Below are positions 1 through 10,689 of a stretch of 64,000 bases of DNA, piece by piece. The translations under genes were made by a program, and so were the position numbers. The notes below the pieces were generated by a model. That model was not told the DNA's origin. It searched no databases and worked only from the letters and a program-made list of their open reading frames with translations. Source of the DNA: Pteria penguin (Eukaryota > Mollusca > Bivalvia > Pterioida > Pteriidae); NCBI GenBank assembly GCA_035048485.1, contig CM068583.1:28703841-28767840 (forward strand), read 5' to 3'. Within the stretch, counting starts at the first letter, position 1. Each line of letters begins with the position of its first letter.

Positions 1-192
1 TTTGTCTGTCAAATAATATCAGAAAATCGACCTTTAATTTTGATTTTTGTATCTAATCCTCTGTGACTCCATCGAATGTTTTTGACACATCTGTGGATAC
101 CAGTCATGTACTTTCATTATCTTCCATGCTGATATATATATTAGCGGGAAAAAAAACTGTATACTTCAAAGTTGAGTAAAATGAATGAATAC

Positions 193-348
193 TGTCCTAT
201 GACATATTTGAAATATTCTGATATTTAAATATGCATAATGACTACTATGTAGTCATTATGCATATTTAAATATCAGAATATTTCAAATATCTATAGTAGT
301 CATTATGCATATTTAAATATCAGAATATTTCAAATATGTCATAGGACA
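193..348. mobile_element. Foldback / palindromic MITE-like element
   Basis: The ends are TGTCCTAT and ATAGGACA. The left arm runs through about position 247 and is followed immediately by its reverse complement. Most of the right arm is then repeated once more in direct orientation (about 251-291 and 297-337), giving arm, inverted arm, inverted arm. No coding capacity. This is a non-autonomous hairpin element with an internal arm duplication. No clear target duplication was identified. Confidence 0.7.
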
Positions 349-814
349 ATACTAATGCATTACATTGAAAAATGATATACATAATGCAACATAACATTTT
401 GTATATGAATCTATGAATTAAATTACTTAACTACACAGTTTCTTTTTCCGCTAGTATATGTATGAATTATTGGTGATAAATTTCAAATCAAGTTTATAAA
501 TGAGTTTGTTTTCCAGAATAAAGTTATGAATATATTTTTGGCTGATCTATAGATTTATATACAGAGCACAGTAAATTTGTGTCACTAGTATTCACATTAT
601 TCAAATCCTAATTCTATGTACGCATTATTTTGGTCACGGGAGATGCTTACTCCTCTGTGGCACTTGATCCCGCCTCTGGTTATTTCAGGAGTCCGTGATA
701 TAGCCAACATCTCTATTTTGTCTTGTACAATAGATGCTCCGCATTGACTACCACTTGGTGTCTTTGGCATTTTACCTATACATGATGACGTAGTTAGCCT
801 GGTCACAGCGACTT

Positions 815-1870
815 AATCAGAATCAGAATTTATTCTCATCACTATTATAACAACAATATATAACAAATGTAAGAAAACATACAACATAGTATTATAAAAT
901 GTCCATGGCAATCAATATAAATTTGAAATACCACTACGTTATATTATTAAAACATATGTGTTTAAGAAAATTGAAAAAAGAAAAAAAAAACCCAGAAAAT
1001 ATATATATTGAATGTAATATTGCAATTTACTAATTCAGCGCGTAGGGTTTGATTTAGTAATGTCTTTAATAAGTTTACAGAATTTCTGTTAATCAATTTA
1101 ATTCATATGGTAAAAAATAATTTCAAATAAAAATGCTGTTGATCTTCAGTTTCTGCTCTTGATTCAGAGAGGTTTGAAATACTTTTTAGATTTAAAATTT
1201 AAGTACAATGAGAATAAAAAAAAGGGGGGGGGGTACATTTTCTATCTCAAACAGTTTTTGCACCAAATATTCAGAATGAGAACCACTGTGTACATTTCTT
1301 GATTTTATTCACAATGGAATTATACACGTACCTTCCAATGAATATTATTCATTGACAATTTATAGTCCATTCCATCACTCCATATAGTATTACAAAAGCT
1401 TTTTTGAAAAACTATGAACACACAAAATAATTTCTTTTTTATTTAACAATATTTCAATTAATGTATTTAAATAAGAATATTATAAACAGTATTATAACAT
1501 TTACGAAATCCCTCTTGTATTTACACAACAATGATACTTCCTCGAATATGCTTGTAATTTAGAATTTAGAATGGATGTAAATCATTTCCCTTGACAACTC
1601 GCAATAGCAATCTTTACAATCTTTATTTTCATAGCTATGTTACCTTTCAATCAGTCAGCAGGCATAATGCCGTTATCAAGAACAATGTTATATAGATCCA
1701 TTATATTGTTTAATGGGGGGGGGGGGGGGAGGTTGGTAATGCATTCATTTAGAACTAAATCATTACAACTTGCTTTATTATTTTGAAGATTTCTTATTGC
1801 ATTTTCAATTTCATAGTCATTTATAGGCATGTTTAATTTATTAATTTACTCTATCAAAATCAGTTGTAGA
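815..1870 (-). mobile_element. Degenerate non-LTR retrotransposon (LINE) relic, 3' part
   Basis: Read on the minus strand, 1860 to about 1740 gives a recognisable pre-RT stretch (residues like NDYEIENAIRNLQNNKAS, then NDLVLNE). About 1710-1650 gives the following NGIMP motif, with a stop codon where a tryptophan is usual. Most of the RT domain downstream is missing or unreadable. The minus-strand 3' end carries the simple repeat tail (TCTGAT-like, plus-strand AATCAGAATCAG) at about 815-830, as expected for a LINE 3' terminus. A homopolymeric G run interrupts it at 1717-1730. The NNKA..NDL...E and NGIMP motifs are typical of CR1/Jockey-group polymerases; the clade assignment is inference. Confidence 0.65.
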
Positions 1871-1875
1871 AAATA

Positions 1876-1978
1876 CAATCTGATTAAAACCATATCTTTA
1901 TTTCGCTTCTCTATTTGTCTCAATACGGATCTGTAATGGGACAAATAGATAATCGGAATAAAGTTTTGGTTTTAATCA
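1876..1978. mobile_element. Short MITE, TIR CAATCTGATTAAAACC
   Basis: The element begins CAATCTGATTAAAACC and ends GGTTTTAATCA, so the inverted repeats match but the right end lacks about 5 bases. It is flanked by a 14-bp direct repeat, AGTTGTAGAAAATA, at 1862-1875 and 1979-1992. It has the same ends as the 385-bp element at 45629-46013 and is probably an internally deleted relative. It sits at the 5' edge of the LINE relic. Confidence 0.65.
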
Positions 1979-1992
1979 AGTTGTAGAAAATA

Positions 1993-2549
1993 TTGTTTAG
2001 TAACCGTATGCATTTCTGTACATAGATATAATACATATATAACAACAGCAATATAATATAAATCAGACATAGTCAGAGAGTGAGATAATAGTTGACAAAG
2101 AAGATGAAGCTTATACAACATGTTTTCTAATAATTAAAGTATGTTTTATTTATTTTCCTAAGTAACATAGTTCTTTTACATTTTCTGCGCATAAAAGTTG
2201 AATTAATTTAAAGACGGAGGGCCTAACATAATAGTATTTTTTCAAAAACTGTTGTCTTAAATGAACTTAGTGGGAACATTTCAGAATAAAGTGGAACTCG
2301 TCTTCAATGTCTGAGGTACACAAATAAATCAACTATGTTTATATTGCCAGAGCTTGAATCATTGATGGTTTAAAAACAGTGAAATAAAATATCAACTGAT
2401 GCTTTAATTTTAGATTCAGAATTACTGTTCTATATGTTTTTCAATTTTACACTTTGCATTTTTATGATGTTGTATAGGTGATTTTGTAGTACTTTAAAAT
2501 TGCTTTTCATATTCTAACAATTCCATTTTATTGTCATCTCATCTAAATT
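1993..2549. other. Intergenic, nothing recognised
   Basis: AT-rich DNA between the LINE relic/MITE and the first SINE. No coding stretch, RNA gene or repeat was recognised. Confidence 0.5.
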
Positions 2550-2561
2550 TCTTGTATTTTC

Positions 2562-2837
2562 GAAGCCGGCGTGGCCTAGTGGTATCGCGCTGGACTCGTG
2601 ATCGGGAGGCCGGGGTTCGAGTCTCGCTCTGGTCATGCCGGTGTTCTGTCTTTCGGACGAGACAGTAAAAACCGAGGCCCCGTGTGGTGGTATGCATGGC
2701 ACGTTAAAGATCCCTCACTTCTTCGGGTGGGTCCGTTGCAAAGGTCAAAATTTGTATGCCCCGCATCAGGCAGATGCCGTCACCATATACATGTACGTGA
2801 AATATTTGTGGTGTGACGTTAAACAAAAATCAATCAA
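2562..2837 (+). mobile_element. tRNA-derived SINE, copy A (complete)
   Basis: The head has pol III box A (TGGCCTAGTGGT, about 2572) and box B (GGTTCGAGTCT, about 2614). A conserved body follows (TTCTGTCTTTCGGA.GAGACAGTAAAAACC; TCCCTCACT..TTCGGGTGGGTCC; GCATCAGGCAGATGCCGTC), then a short tail ending TCAATCAATC-like. A perfect 12-bp target duplication TCTTGTATTTTC flanks it (2550-2561 and 2838-2849). This is the best-preserved of five related copies in the window. The apparent ORFs inside are coincidental. Its tRNA-like head is not a functional tRNA gene. Confidence 0.92.
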
Positions 2838-3337
2838 TCTTGTATTTTCTTTAAGCCTTGTGATTCAGCTTTCTATCCCTTATCCATTTACCATTAAAGC
2901 AGGGCTTATTTTAGCAGATAAAAAGTTTCAATCTTTGTACTCTTGTTACAATGATAAACTATTTCCGCCAAAGTGGTTTCTAGATTTTGTAACTAAAGCT
3001 CCTTCCATTCTCTCAACAAAAGATACCTGTTTATTAGATATACAGCCAATTCTCCTCCATATATATTTGTGTTACTGTGATAGGTTCCTGGTAAATTTGG
3101 AATTTGTAAATCAGTGCTAAGGTGACCTTGTGTCAAGGTCATAACTCAGTGCTATGGCGACTTTGAGTCAAGATAAAAACACATCAAGTAATCCTGTCAC
3201 TGCTAAGGTTTTACGTAACGGAAATAAATATCGAGGATAGTATACTGAATGTGACCATGACCTTGGAGATATGACCTTGGGTCTACGTAATGACACCGTC
3301 TTATCACGGATAACATTCTAAGAAGCAGGTATAATTA

Positions 3338-3462
<125 letters not shown>

Positions 3463-3844
3463 CACAATAATGACTACTCTTTAACAGCTGATGTCATGGA
3501 TCAAATATATTAAACACTATCAATATGTTCAATATTATCCTGATCTTTTGTTAAGGTCACGGCACACTTCTGTGTTACACATGTATCTCCTAAACGTGTT
3601 TACAGGGATTGAATATACATGTAAAAACCCTGTATAATATGAGAGTTTGGATTTTTGTTTTCTATGCCAAACATGTGATTTTCATTTGTACGCCATCTTT
3701 TTTCAAAATGTGCTTCGTTAAAGTTTAAGTACAAAAGAAAACATTGATAAAACAACAGCAGTTATAATAGATGAAAATATGAATGAACTTGTACACAACT
3801 TCAAGTAAAAACCATTCTAGTCCTTCTGGTTTAATTCATAACTT

Positions 3845-5038
3845 TTAGTGGCCCCCGTACAACTGAGCTAAACGGTAATATGTTAGTTGTCTCCAGTCTT
3901 GTAAGAGTTTTTTCACATCATTTGACCCATGGCAAGCGATAAATTCACGGCTGCTCGTTATTCTTAAATTTTTAGAATAAACAAATTTACCTTCATGTTT
4001 TGGTTTTATATTCAGTTTTTGAGCAACAATTCCTAAATAAACGTCGTCTATGACGAAGTACTTAACGTATGGGAAAACAATGTGGAACATCTGCGCCACT
4101 GACATGGAGACAAGATAGGCACCACCGGCTAGATATGGGGGATAATAGTGGTAAGGATAATCTTCTACTGACACATACCACTTGCCGCCCTTGTTGCGGA
4201 AAGGCTGAGACCTAGTCAAGGCAAATCCTGTAAACAATTCCTTACCTTTCTGTCTATAAAGATAATCCAACAATGATCCGACATTAACGAAATAATCGTC
4301 ATCTACGAAAAACAGATAACTGGACTGCTGGCAGTATGTAACAGCCCACGTGAAACCCATAATTGTTTTCAGTGTATTATTCCAGTATTTATCCTCAAAA
4401 TTTTCATTCACAATATCTTGATACTTTTTGCTTTCTTCATCAACTTTTTCTCGCAGAAGTTTTGAGTCTCCCAAAAGAAAAACTAGACTTACTTTTTCTC
4501 GATATTTTGTAATATTTCCCCATGTAACGCGGATTGCAGCTCTCAATTCAAAATTATCTATTTTGCTTTTCACTAAAATTATTGCGAAGGGACTACCTGC
4601 AGATTGACGTTGGCATTGAAATGACGGATTGTGCAGATAATTGTAAGCATGAAGGTTTATTTTCGCAACATCGATGGTTTCATTTGCTAACTTTTTCTTC
4701 ACGATTTCTCTCATATCAATATCGAGAGGGTACGATATTTTCGTCCCAAATGACACCTTTGATAACTGTTTCTGTGGTTTGACCTTTTTCCTCTTTTCGA
4801 TGGTAGGACGTTGCTTGGAAGTTGTGAAAGTTGTACTAAACGTTGTCGTAAGGCTCTGTCTCACATACGGTGTAATCTCTTGGATCTTCTCCCCTAAAAC
4901 TGCACCTCTGGTATCAATATAGCCACTCTCCTGGCCAGTATGTAGAAGCCAAATCACGATGAAACAACAGACGAAAGTCCAAGTGTATTTCGCTAGAAAC
5001 TTCACGTTCCGTTTTATGATTGCCATCACTAGCACCAC
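3845..5038 (-). CDS. GT31-family beta-1,3-glycosyltransferase (galactosyl/GlcNAc-transferase type), type II Golgi membrane protein
   Basis: A 397-residue ORF without introns. A short basic cytosolic tail (residues 1-16) precedes a hydrophobic signal anchor (about 17-33). A Thr/Lys-rich stem (about 40-125) and a GT31 catalytic domain follow. Motifs in order: RAAIRVTWGN (166-175), VFLLGD (186-191), E..KKYQDIVNENFEDKYWNNTLKT (202-225), the metal-binding DDD in FFVDDDYFV (246-248), WYVSVEDYPYHYYPPYLAGGAYLVS (287-311) and VIDDVYLG (329-336). The last replaces the usual E-D-V with D-D-V. Members add galactose, GlcNAc or GalNAc in beta-1,3 linkage from UDP-sugars in the Golgi; the acceptor cannot be told. 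A start at the second Met (residue 5) is equally possible. The length fits the family, there are no disruptions, and the gene looks functional. Confidence 0.93.
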   Translation of the reverse strand: MVLVMAIIKRNVKFLAKYTWTFVCCFIVIWLLHTGQESGYIDTRGAVLGEKIQEITPYVRQSLTTTFSTTFTTSKQRPTIEKRKKVKPQKQLSKVSFGTKISYPLDIDMREIVKKKLANETIDVAKINLHAYNYLHNPSFQCQRQSAGSPFAIILVKSKIDNFELRAAIRVTWGNITKYREKVSLVFLLGDSKLLREKVDEESKKYQDIVNENFEDKYWNNTLKTIMGFTWAVTYCQQSSYLFFVDDDYFVNVGSLLDYLYRQKGKELFTGFALTRSQPFRNKGGKWYVSVEDYPYHYYPPYLAGGAYLVSMSVAQMFHIVFPYVKYFVIDDVYLGIVAQKLNIKPKHEGKFVYSKNLRITSSREFIACHGSNDVKKLLQDWRQLTYYRLAQLYGGH

Positions 5039-5692
<654 letters not shown>

Positions 5693-5880
5693 TATTTTTG
5701 CTGGTATTAAAAGCAACAGTTAATTTGTTGGACCTTAAGAAACTGTTGCCTGAGGCTGGATACTTTTATATAGGAACTATTTAATAGTGGTATAACAATT
5801 TTAGAATAAACCTGTGCTACCCTTCCTAAGAAATCATCCCACCAATAATTTTACCACTCACCAACAATGGTCTGGATGTC

Positions 5881-5958
5881 ATGTTTTTTTTTGTTTTTTT
5901 TTTTTTGTTTTTTTTTTTTTTTGTTTTTGTTTTTTTGGGGTTTTTTTTTGTTTTTTGA
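5881..5958. repeat. T-rich low-complexity tract
   Basis: Poly(T) with scattered G. The overlapping ORF of Phe/Cys-rich sequence is an artefact of composition. Confidence 0.9.
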
Positions 5959-6177
5959 AAATCACGATTTTCCAACTTTTTAAATTTTGTGTATTATGTT
6001 AAGTTATGCCTTCGTATTATCAAACATTCCGAAAACCAATATAATTATGTTTACATGTATACAGAAACTTCTAATCCACCCTTTTTTCCCTTATATTTCG
6101 GGACAATTTCATATTAAACATGTAATTACATTATCGTTAGCCAGCGGCGACTAGCGACGATGGCGTAATTACAGTAT

Positions 6178-6445
6178 CTTGGTGTAGCTCAGTGGATTAG
6201 TGTTGGCTCGTGATCAAAGGGTCACGGATTCGACTACCGTCGTGAGCACACACCTGGGTGTTCTGTCTTTCGTATGTGACAGAAAAAAAAATCCCCGAAG
6301 AGCCGTATCATCGTCGGTAGGCGTGGCACGCAAAATATACCTCACTGCATCAGGTAGGTCCGACGCAATTTCTCTGCAATGCATCAGGCAGATGCCGTTA
6401 GCCTGTACGTAAAATAGGCATTTAGTAACATAGAACAATAAGCAA
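6178..6445 (+). mobile_element. tRNA-derived SINE, copy B (old, divergent)
   Basis: The head contains TGTAGCTCAGTGGATTAGT (box A-like) and GGATTCGACTACC (box B-like). The shared body landmarks are TTCTGTCTTTCG, TCACTGCATCAGGTAGGTCC, GCATCAGGCAGATGCCGT and a TAAGCAATCA-like end. It is clearly more diverged than the other copies. No target duplication could be recognised. Confidence 0.8.
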
Positions 6446-7747
6446 TCACATTATACCATGAATGCGATAAATTCCGTATCATTATCTGGTTCCTTTATTT
6501 TGAATCCATTCGTAATACTGATTACTAATTTTACCAACGTGTTGCGATTGTGCGTTTCTTGGCAATGTGTGTGATATTGATAACCACCTGAAATATCATG
6601 GTTGTTTTTATATTACAGAGGGTCAGAGGCTGCACTGAGATACCACACAAGGGTGGCACCTTTGTTGTATATCCAAGGAGAAAAGACCCTTCCCTAACAA
6701 CTCTGCGAAAATACACAATTCTGAGAGTAATATTCAACAATATTAAAAGAAATATTAGAATTTCCGCATGCGATAAAACTTGAATGCTTTCGGCATTTAT
6801 ATACACAAGGAAACAAAGCTTTTGTATATATAGATCTTGATTATTACACTATATAAGCTATACTTCATTTCAAATGCCTTTGATCATTATTTAACCATGA
6901 AACATTAATAATAAATTTAAACTGCGGCAAGTAATCTTAACATTTTAAAAAGCATCAGGTGTTTCATACTACCTGTAGGAGGGGAGTTTAAAATCTTCAT
7001 AGAACGAGGTATAGAACTTTCATTAATTTTGTTCTATAATTTAAAAGAAAATAAATGGACTAAATTGAACTACAAAATTCAGCGATAAAATAAAGAAAAC
7101 AAATTCATAAAACACTATGATAAATTATCCTACCTTTGAATCCTTATCTTCTAAATGGAATGGCACTTTTCATATTTGTCTATCTTTCCGAGAGATGGAG
7201 AGCATAGACAGTGTCGTCAGACACGCTCCACTGCACGAAAAATAATATTGATTTAGCGATCTAGTGCCTGGTAAAATGGTATGTATTATATATATATATC
7301 TACACGAGGATACGATTGTTCTTTATCTGCGAAGCTTGAAAAAGTTATTAGTAATAAAAAGGATTATAAATAAATCAGAGACTCTTTCCATTTTTATTCG
7401 CTTTTTCTCACTTGAAGTAGAAATTAGATCTGAAATCTGTGATGCGATTTCAAAACAAAAGAATAATAAATTTGTCGACAAGAAAAAAAAATCACATCTT
7501 TTGTTCAATTGTGGAAGTGTAACATGCAAAGCCTCTCAATCCCGCCTATGAGGTACGGAACTGTCCAAGTCCTAGTTCCGAGTAAACAACGAAGAAGCAA
7601 CGAAAGCAAGAAAACACCCAACAAAAAAAATATATGAATTAGTTCCTAGTACCGTTTAGGAAATACATATCTATGAATTAGTTTCTAGGACAAGAGGCAT
7701 ACATAAATTTGTCTCTGCTAGTACTATTTAAGAGTTTTTGATAAACG
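6446..7747. other. Intergenic, nothing recognised
   Basis: AT-rich single-copy-looking DNA. Only short random ORFs are present. Fragments near 7555-7745 share words with the adjacent 40-bp minisatellite (TAGTTCCTAG-like) and may be its decayed edge. Confidence 0.4.
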
Positions 7748-8164
7748 GACTCGGAACCAGTTCCTAGACGCTGAATCCTGCCTATGCGATACGGGACGAG
7801 TTCTTAGCCGATGAATCCTGCCAATGCGAAACGGTAACATTTCCTAGCCGCTGAATCCTGCCATTACGATACGGAATTATTTTCTAGTCGCTGAATCCTG
7901 CTAATGCGATACAGAACTATTTCCTAGCTGCTGAATCCTGCCAATGCGATACTGTACCACTTTCTATCCGCTGAATCCTGCCAAATGCGATACGGAACCA
8001 TTTCCTAGACGCTGAATCCTGCCAATGCGATAATGTACCATTTCCTAGTCTCTGAATTCTGCCCGTGTGATACCGGACCAGTTCGTAGCCTCTGAATTCT
8101 GCCAATGCGATGCTGAACCATTTCCTAGCCGCCGAATCCTGTCAATACGATGCGGGACCAGTAC
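7748..8164. repeat. Minisatellite, ~40-bp unit, about 10 copies
   Basis: The unit contains CTGAATCCTGCCAATGCGAT followed by acggaaccatttcctagccg-like sequence. Copies differ by substitutions and single-base indels. Because 40 is not a multiple of three, the minus-strand ORFs here read the repeat in changing frames and are not genes. Confidence 0.93.
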
Positions 8165-8373
8165 CAATTCAATGACACCTATAGTCACACTTAACCGGCC
8201 TTTATAATGGAAGGCACTACTGATAAGCAGAAATTTGGATACGGACATCATCATTCGACTAGGGGCTTTTCGCACCAGATGAGCTTCATCGTCAGTATCG
8301 GCAGTATATCATCAGATTCAGGCTTGGGAGAAGTACTGGAGTTAATTTATGTAGCACCTAATACTGTGACAAG

Positions 8374-8589
8374 ATGTTGAATGACAAGGCCGTGTCAAGA
8401 GCTATCAGAAGACTTACGATAGTTGATCTTGCTTTGAGTTGTCCAGCTGACGATAGTGGGGTTGATGTTACGGACACATTTGTTCTATTGTCACTGCACC
8501 AAAAAAGGTTCTGGGTCACGGTAGAGGCAATAGCAGAGCACGAAGAAGAGAAAATGGAATGTGAAATCTGCAAATCAAGAACCGTTTAA
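8374..8589 (+). pseudogene. Possible relic of a PIN/FEN-like nuclease-type ORF, upstream piece
   Basis: A 71-codon open stretch contains VSRAIRRLTIVDLALS then GVDVTDTFVLLSL. That is reminiscent of the segment 'A..I...A.......V.VVGEDTDLLVLL' in invertebrate proteins that later carry an HA..GCDT.S...GK motif. A plausible continuation of that kind occurs about 1.9 kb downstream (10392-10688). The acidic residues expected of an active site are mostly missing, and MITEs lie between the pieces. I treat it as a decayed gene or transposon ORF; recognition is from memory of the motif and weak. Confidence 0.3.
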
Positions 8590-9602
8590 TTATGGTGGAC
8601 TTTTATGGGATGTAATTTCCTTTATTAAAAGAGTTTTGCAGAGCCAACCGGTGAATGGAATGTGCATTTGGACGCATTGCAGAGTGTGTTGCCATACCTT
8701 GCAGCTGCAGTGTATAGCTTGTACACAAAGTCAACCTACGTTTATCAATGAGACAATGCTAACGGAATAGGCAGAAGATCATACAAAGCATGAAAATATC
8801 ATGCTTTCAGAAAGAAAGATGAAGCTGTTCCTCAAAGGAAAAATCAGTCAAGATTAATTTGATACACCTGTAGATCCCCCAGCTTATGTTTCAGTGTCAC
8901 GTAGTGTCAGGCGATTGTTCAGACTCATCTGAATAACTCAAGTATGAAATATCGAGTATACCACCATTGCTATTTGATGAAAATTGGTATCCGAGGGAGT
9001 CAACAAGAGCACCCATAGATGATGCCATATGGAATAAAGAGGAATGTATGTCGTCGCACTTCTCGAATGACGTCACACTGGATGTTAATGAAGGAGGATC
9101 TTTGCTGCAAAGAATACCTTGGATTGTTGGTACATCATTCGGGGGACTTTGTGATATGCACATTGATATAGAACGCAATTACACAGGACAAAGAATCGTA
9201 TTTGGTAGTTTTCCTACAACAGCAACTACAAAGAATGTTACTCATACGAGATGATCGAAAGATATTTTTGTTATAATAAAGTTTCAGCGTAATAAATGTT
9301 TTAAACCTTAGTGTATCATAAAGACAGCCGAAGTAATATTCCATGAAAATATGACTGGTAAAACACATTACTTTGTAACACATCAAACAAGCAACGTTTC
9401 ATCAACCTACTTGTTCAGCGCTTGATGTTAAAGGGATAGAGGTATTTCAGGCTTATGATGATACCAAAAGAACAGAGGAAACTCATGTTGCGAAGACACC
9501 AATATATCAGTTTTGTTGTGTCACCATATAAAATTGACTTCTCCGAGGATTGTAAAATAACATGACCTTCAGAGGATTTTTATTGTCTTATTTATTGTAA
9601 GA
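8590..9602. other. Intergenic, short open stretches only
   Basis: Contains a 95-codon plus-strand open stretch (8967-9254) without recognisable motifs. It could belong to the same decayed unit as 8374-8589 and 10392-10688. Confidence 0.3.
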
Positions 9603-9792
9603 CAATAGACCATATTCCGGTTTTGATAATTGCTGTCTTTTTGTCCGAGCTAATACATTTTGGCGTTGTTTTTCATTGTGACGTCATAACGCATGACATA
9701 GATTCATTATAACGTCACTATGAAAACAACGCCAAAAGGTATTAGCTCGGACAAAAAGTCGTCATTTATCAAAACCGGAATATGGTCTATTG
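9603..9792. mobile_element. MITE with long terminal inverted repeats (CAATAGACCATATTCCGG)
   Basis: A 190-bp element whose outer ~70-80 bases at each end are near-perfect reverse complements. Right end: CCGGAATATGGTCTATTG. It has a short unique centre with TGACGTCAT. No ORF; non-autonomous DNA transposon. Confidence 0.88.
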
Positions 9793-9933
9793 AGTGATCG
9801 TCAAATGCCGACATCACGCATTTTGGCACACTTGTTCATTATAACATCATTAATAAATGGCCCGTCAAACATCATTTTAACTATGACGTCACAACGGAAC
9901 TACGTAATGGGCGTGGTTAAGGTCGATCCCTCA

Positions 9934-10096
9934 ATACACCGATCCACTTTCGTCGAATGTTAAGCATTTTAGCGCAAAATACGACTATGATGACGTCACG
10001 CAAGTCGGACATTTGACTATGACGTCATAAGTACCGGTATAACAATCAAAAGTCAGCCATACATCGCTTTCTATGCTGAAAGGTGGATCGGTGTAT
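9934..10096. mobile_element. MITE, TIR ATACACCGATCCACTTT, copy 1
   Basis: The ends are ATACACCGATCCACTTTCG and a slightly diverged AGGTGGATCGGTGTAT. A second copy of the same family lies at 24562-24730, matching through most of its length (GTCGAATGTTAAGCA, CAAGTCGGACATTTGA, TGACGTCATAAG). The element carries two TGACGTCA palindromes. Ends beginning with TA after the first base suggest a TA target, which is inference. Confidence 0.88.
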
Positions 10097-10328
10097 TCAC
10101 CCTTCCACGGTTCTTAAAAGAACGTGACATTCAGTCTATTTTTGATTGATATATCTATGACGTAATAAACATATACGTTGTTTGTCGGAGTTTTGTCGGA
10201 CCTCTGATGACGTCATCACAATGAAATATTGCGTTTTGTGGAAGGGTGAATGGCTATTTGTTGGACGTTTGCTGGATCTAATATGACGTCATCACAATGT
10301 AAAAATTACGCTTAGTGGAAGGGTCAAA
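10097..10328. mobile_element. MITE-like element, TIR TTCACCCTTCCAC, with partial tandem duplication
   Basis: It starts TCACCCTTCCACGG directly at the right end of the preceding MITE. An inverted end, GTGGAAGGGTGAA, lies at 10238-10250 and a second, GTGGAAGGGTCAA, at about 10317-10328. The internal block with TGATGACGTCATCACAATG is present twice (about 10205 and 10280), so the right half has been tandemly duplicated. Confidence 0.7.
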
Positions 10329-10391
10329 TGTATGGCAATGAAATAACATTTAGATCTGAAAATTTTGTAGTAGGGAAAGAAACAAAGGCTT

Positions 10392-10688
10392 TTGACAGAC
10401 GAAGAACTAAGGATCTGCTGGGCCAAGTTACAAAAGATATGTGCAAATTTAGCATTTATTCATGCCATGATGGGCTGTAACACAATGTCAAGGTGTTATG
10501 GAGACAGTAAAGCCTCAGCCATAAAGAAATCAATGGCGAACCCGTATTTCATGGATCGGAGACGAGTATTTTTAACTAGTGACACAGACAAAGATGATGT
10601 TATCAGACCTGGTGAATCAGCAGCACAACCTACTGGCAATGCCAGACCTGGCTCGGGGAAAATTATCCTATTGCACTGGAGATGGTAA
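10392..10688 (+). pseudogene. Possible relic of a PIN/FEN-like nuclease-type ORF, downstream piece
   Basis: A 98-codon open stretch contains LAFIHAMMGCNTMSRCYGDSKASAIKK. The pattern resembles the H-A-x-x-G-C-D-T-x-S-x-x-x-G-x-G-K segment found in a widespread family of uncharacterised invertebrate proteins, with the usual D replaced by N. No complete reading frame surrounds it, and 8374-8589 may be the upstream part of the same ruined ORF. A remnant of a transposon-borne or duplicated gene is the simplest reading. Confidence 0.4.
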
Positions 10689-10689
10689 A

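Noticed and set aside
2562..2640. Functional tRNA gene
   Set aside because: Boxes A and B are present, but it is the head of a dispersed repeat with target duplication, and the cloverleaf is imperfect.
2635..3120. 161-codon plus-strand ORF
   Set aside because: Its first half is the SINE body and the rest has no motif; the same frame is not open in other SINE copies.
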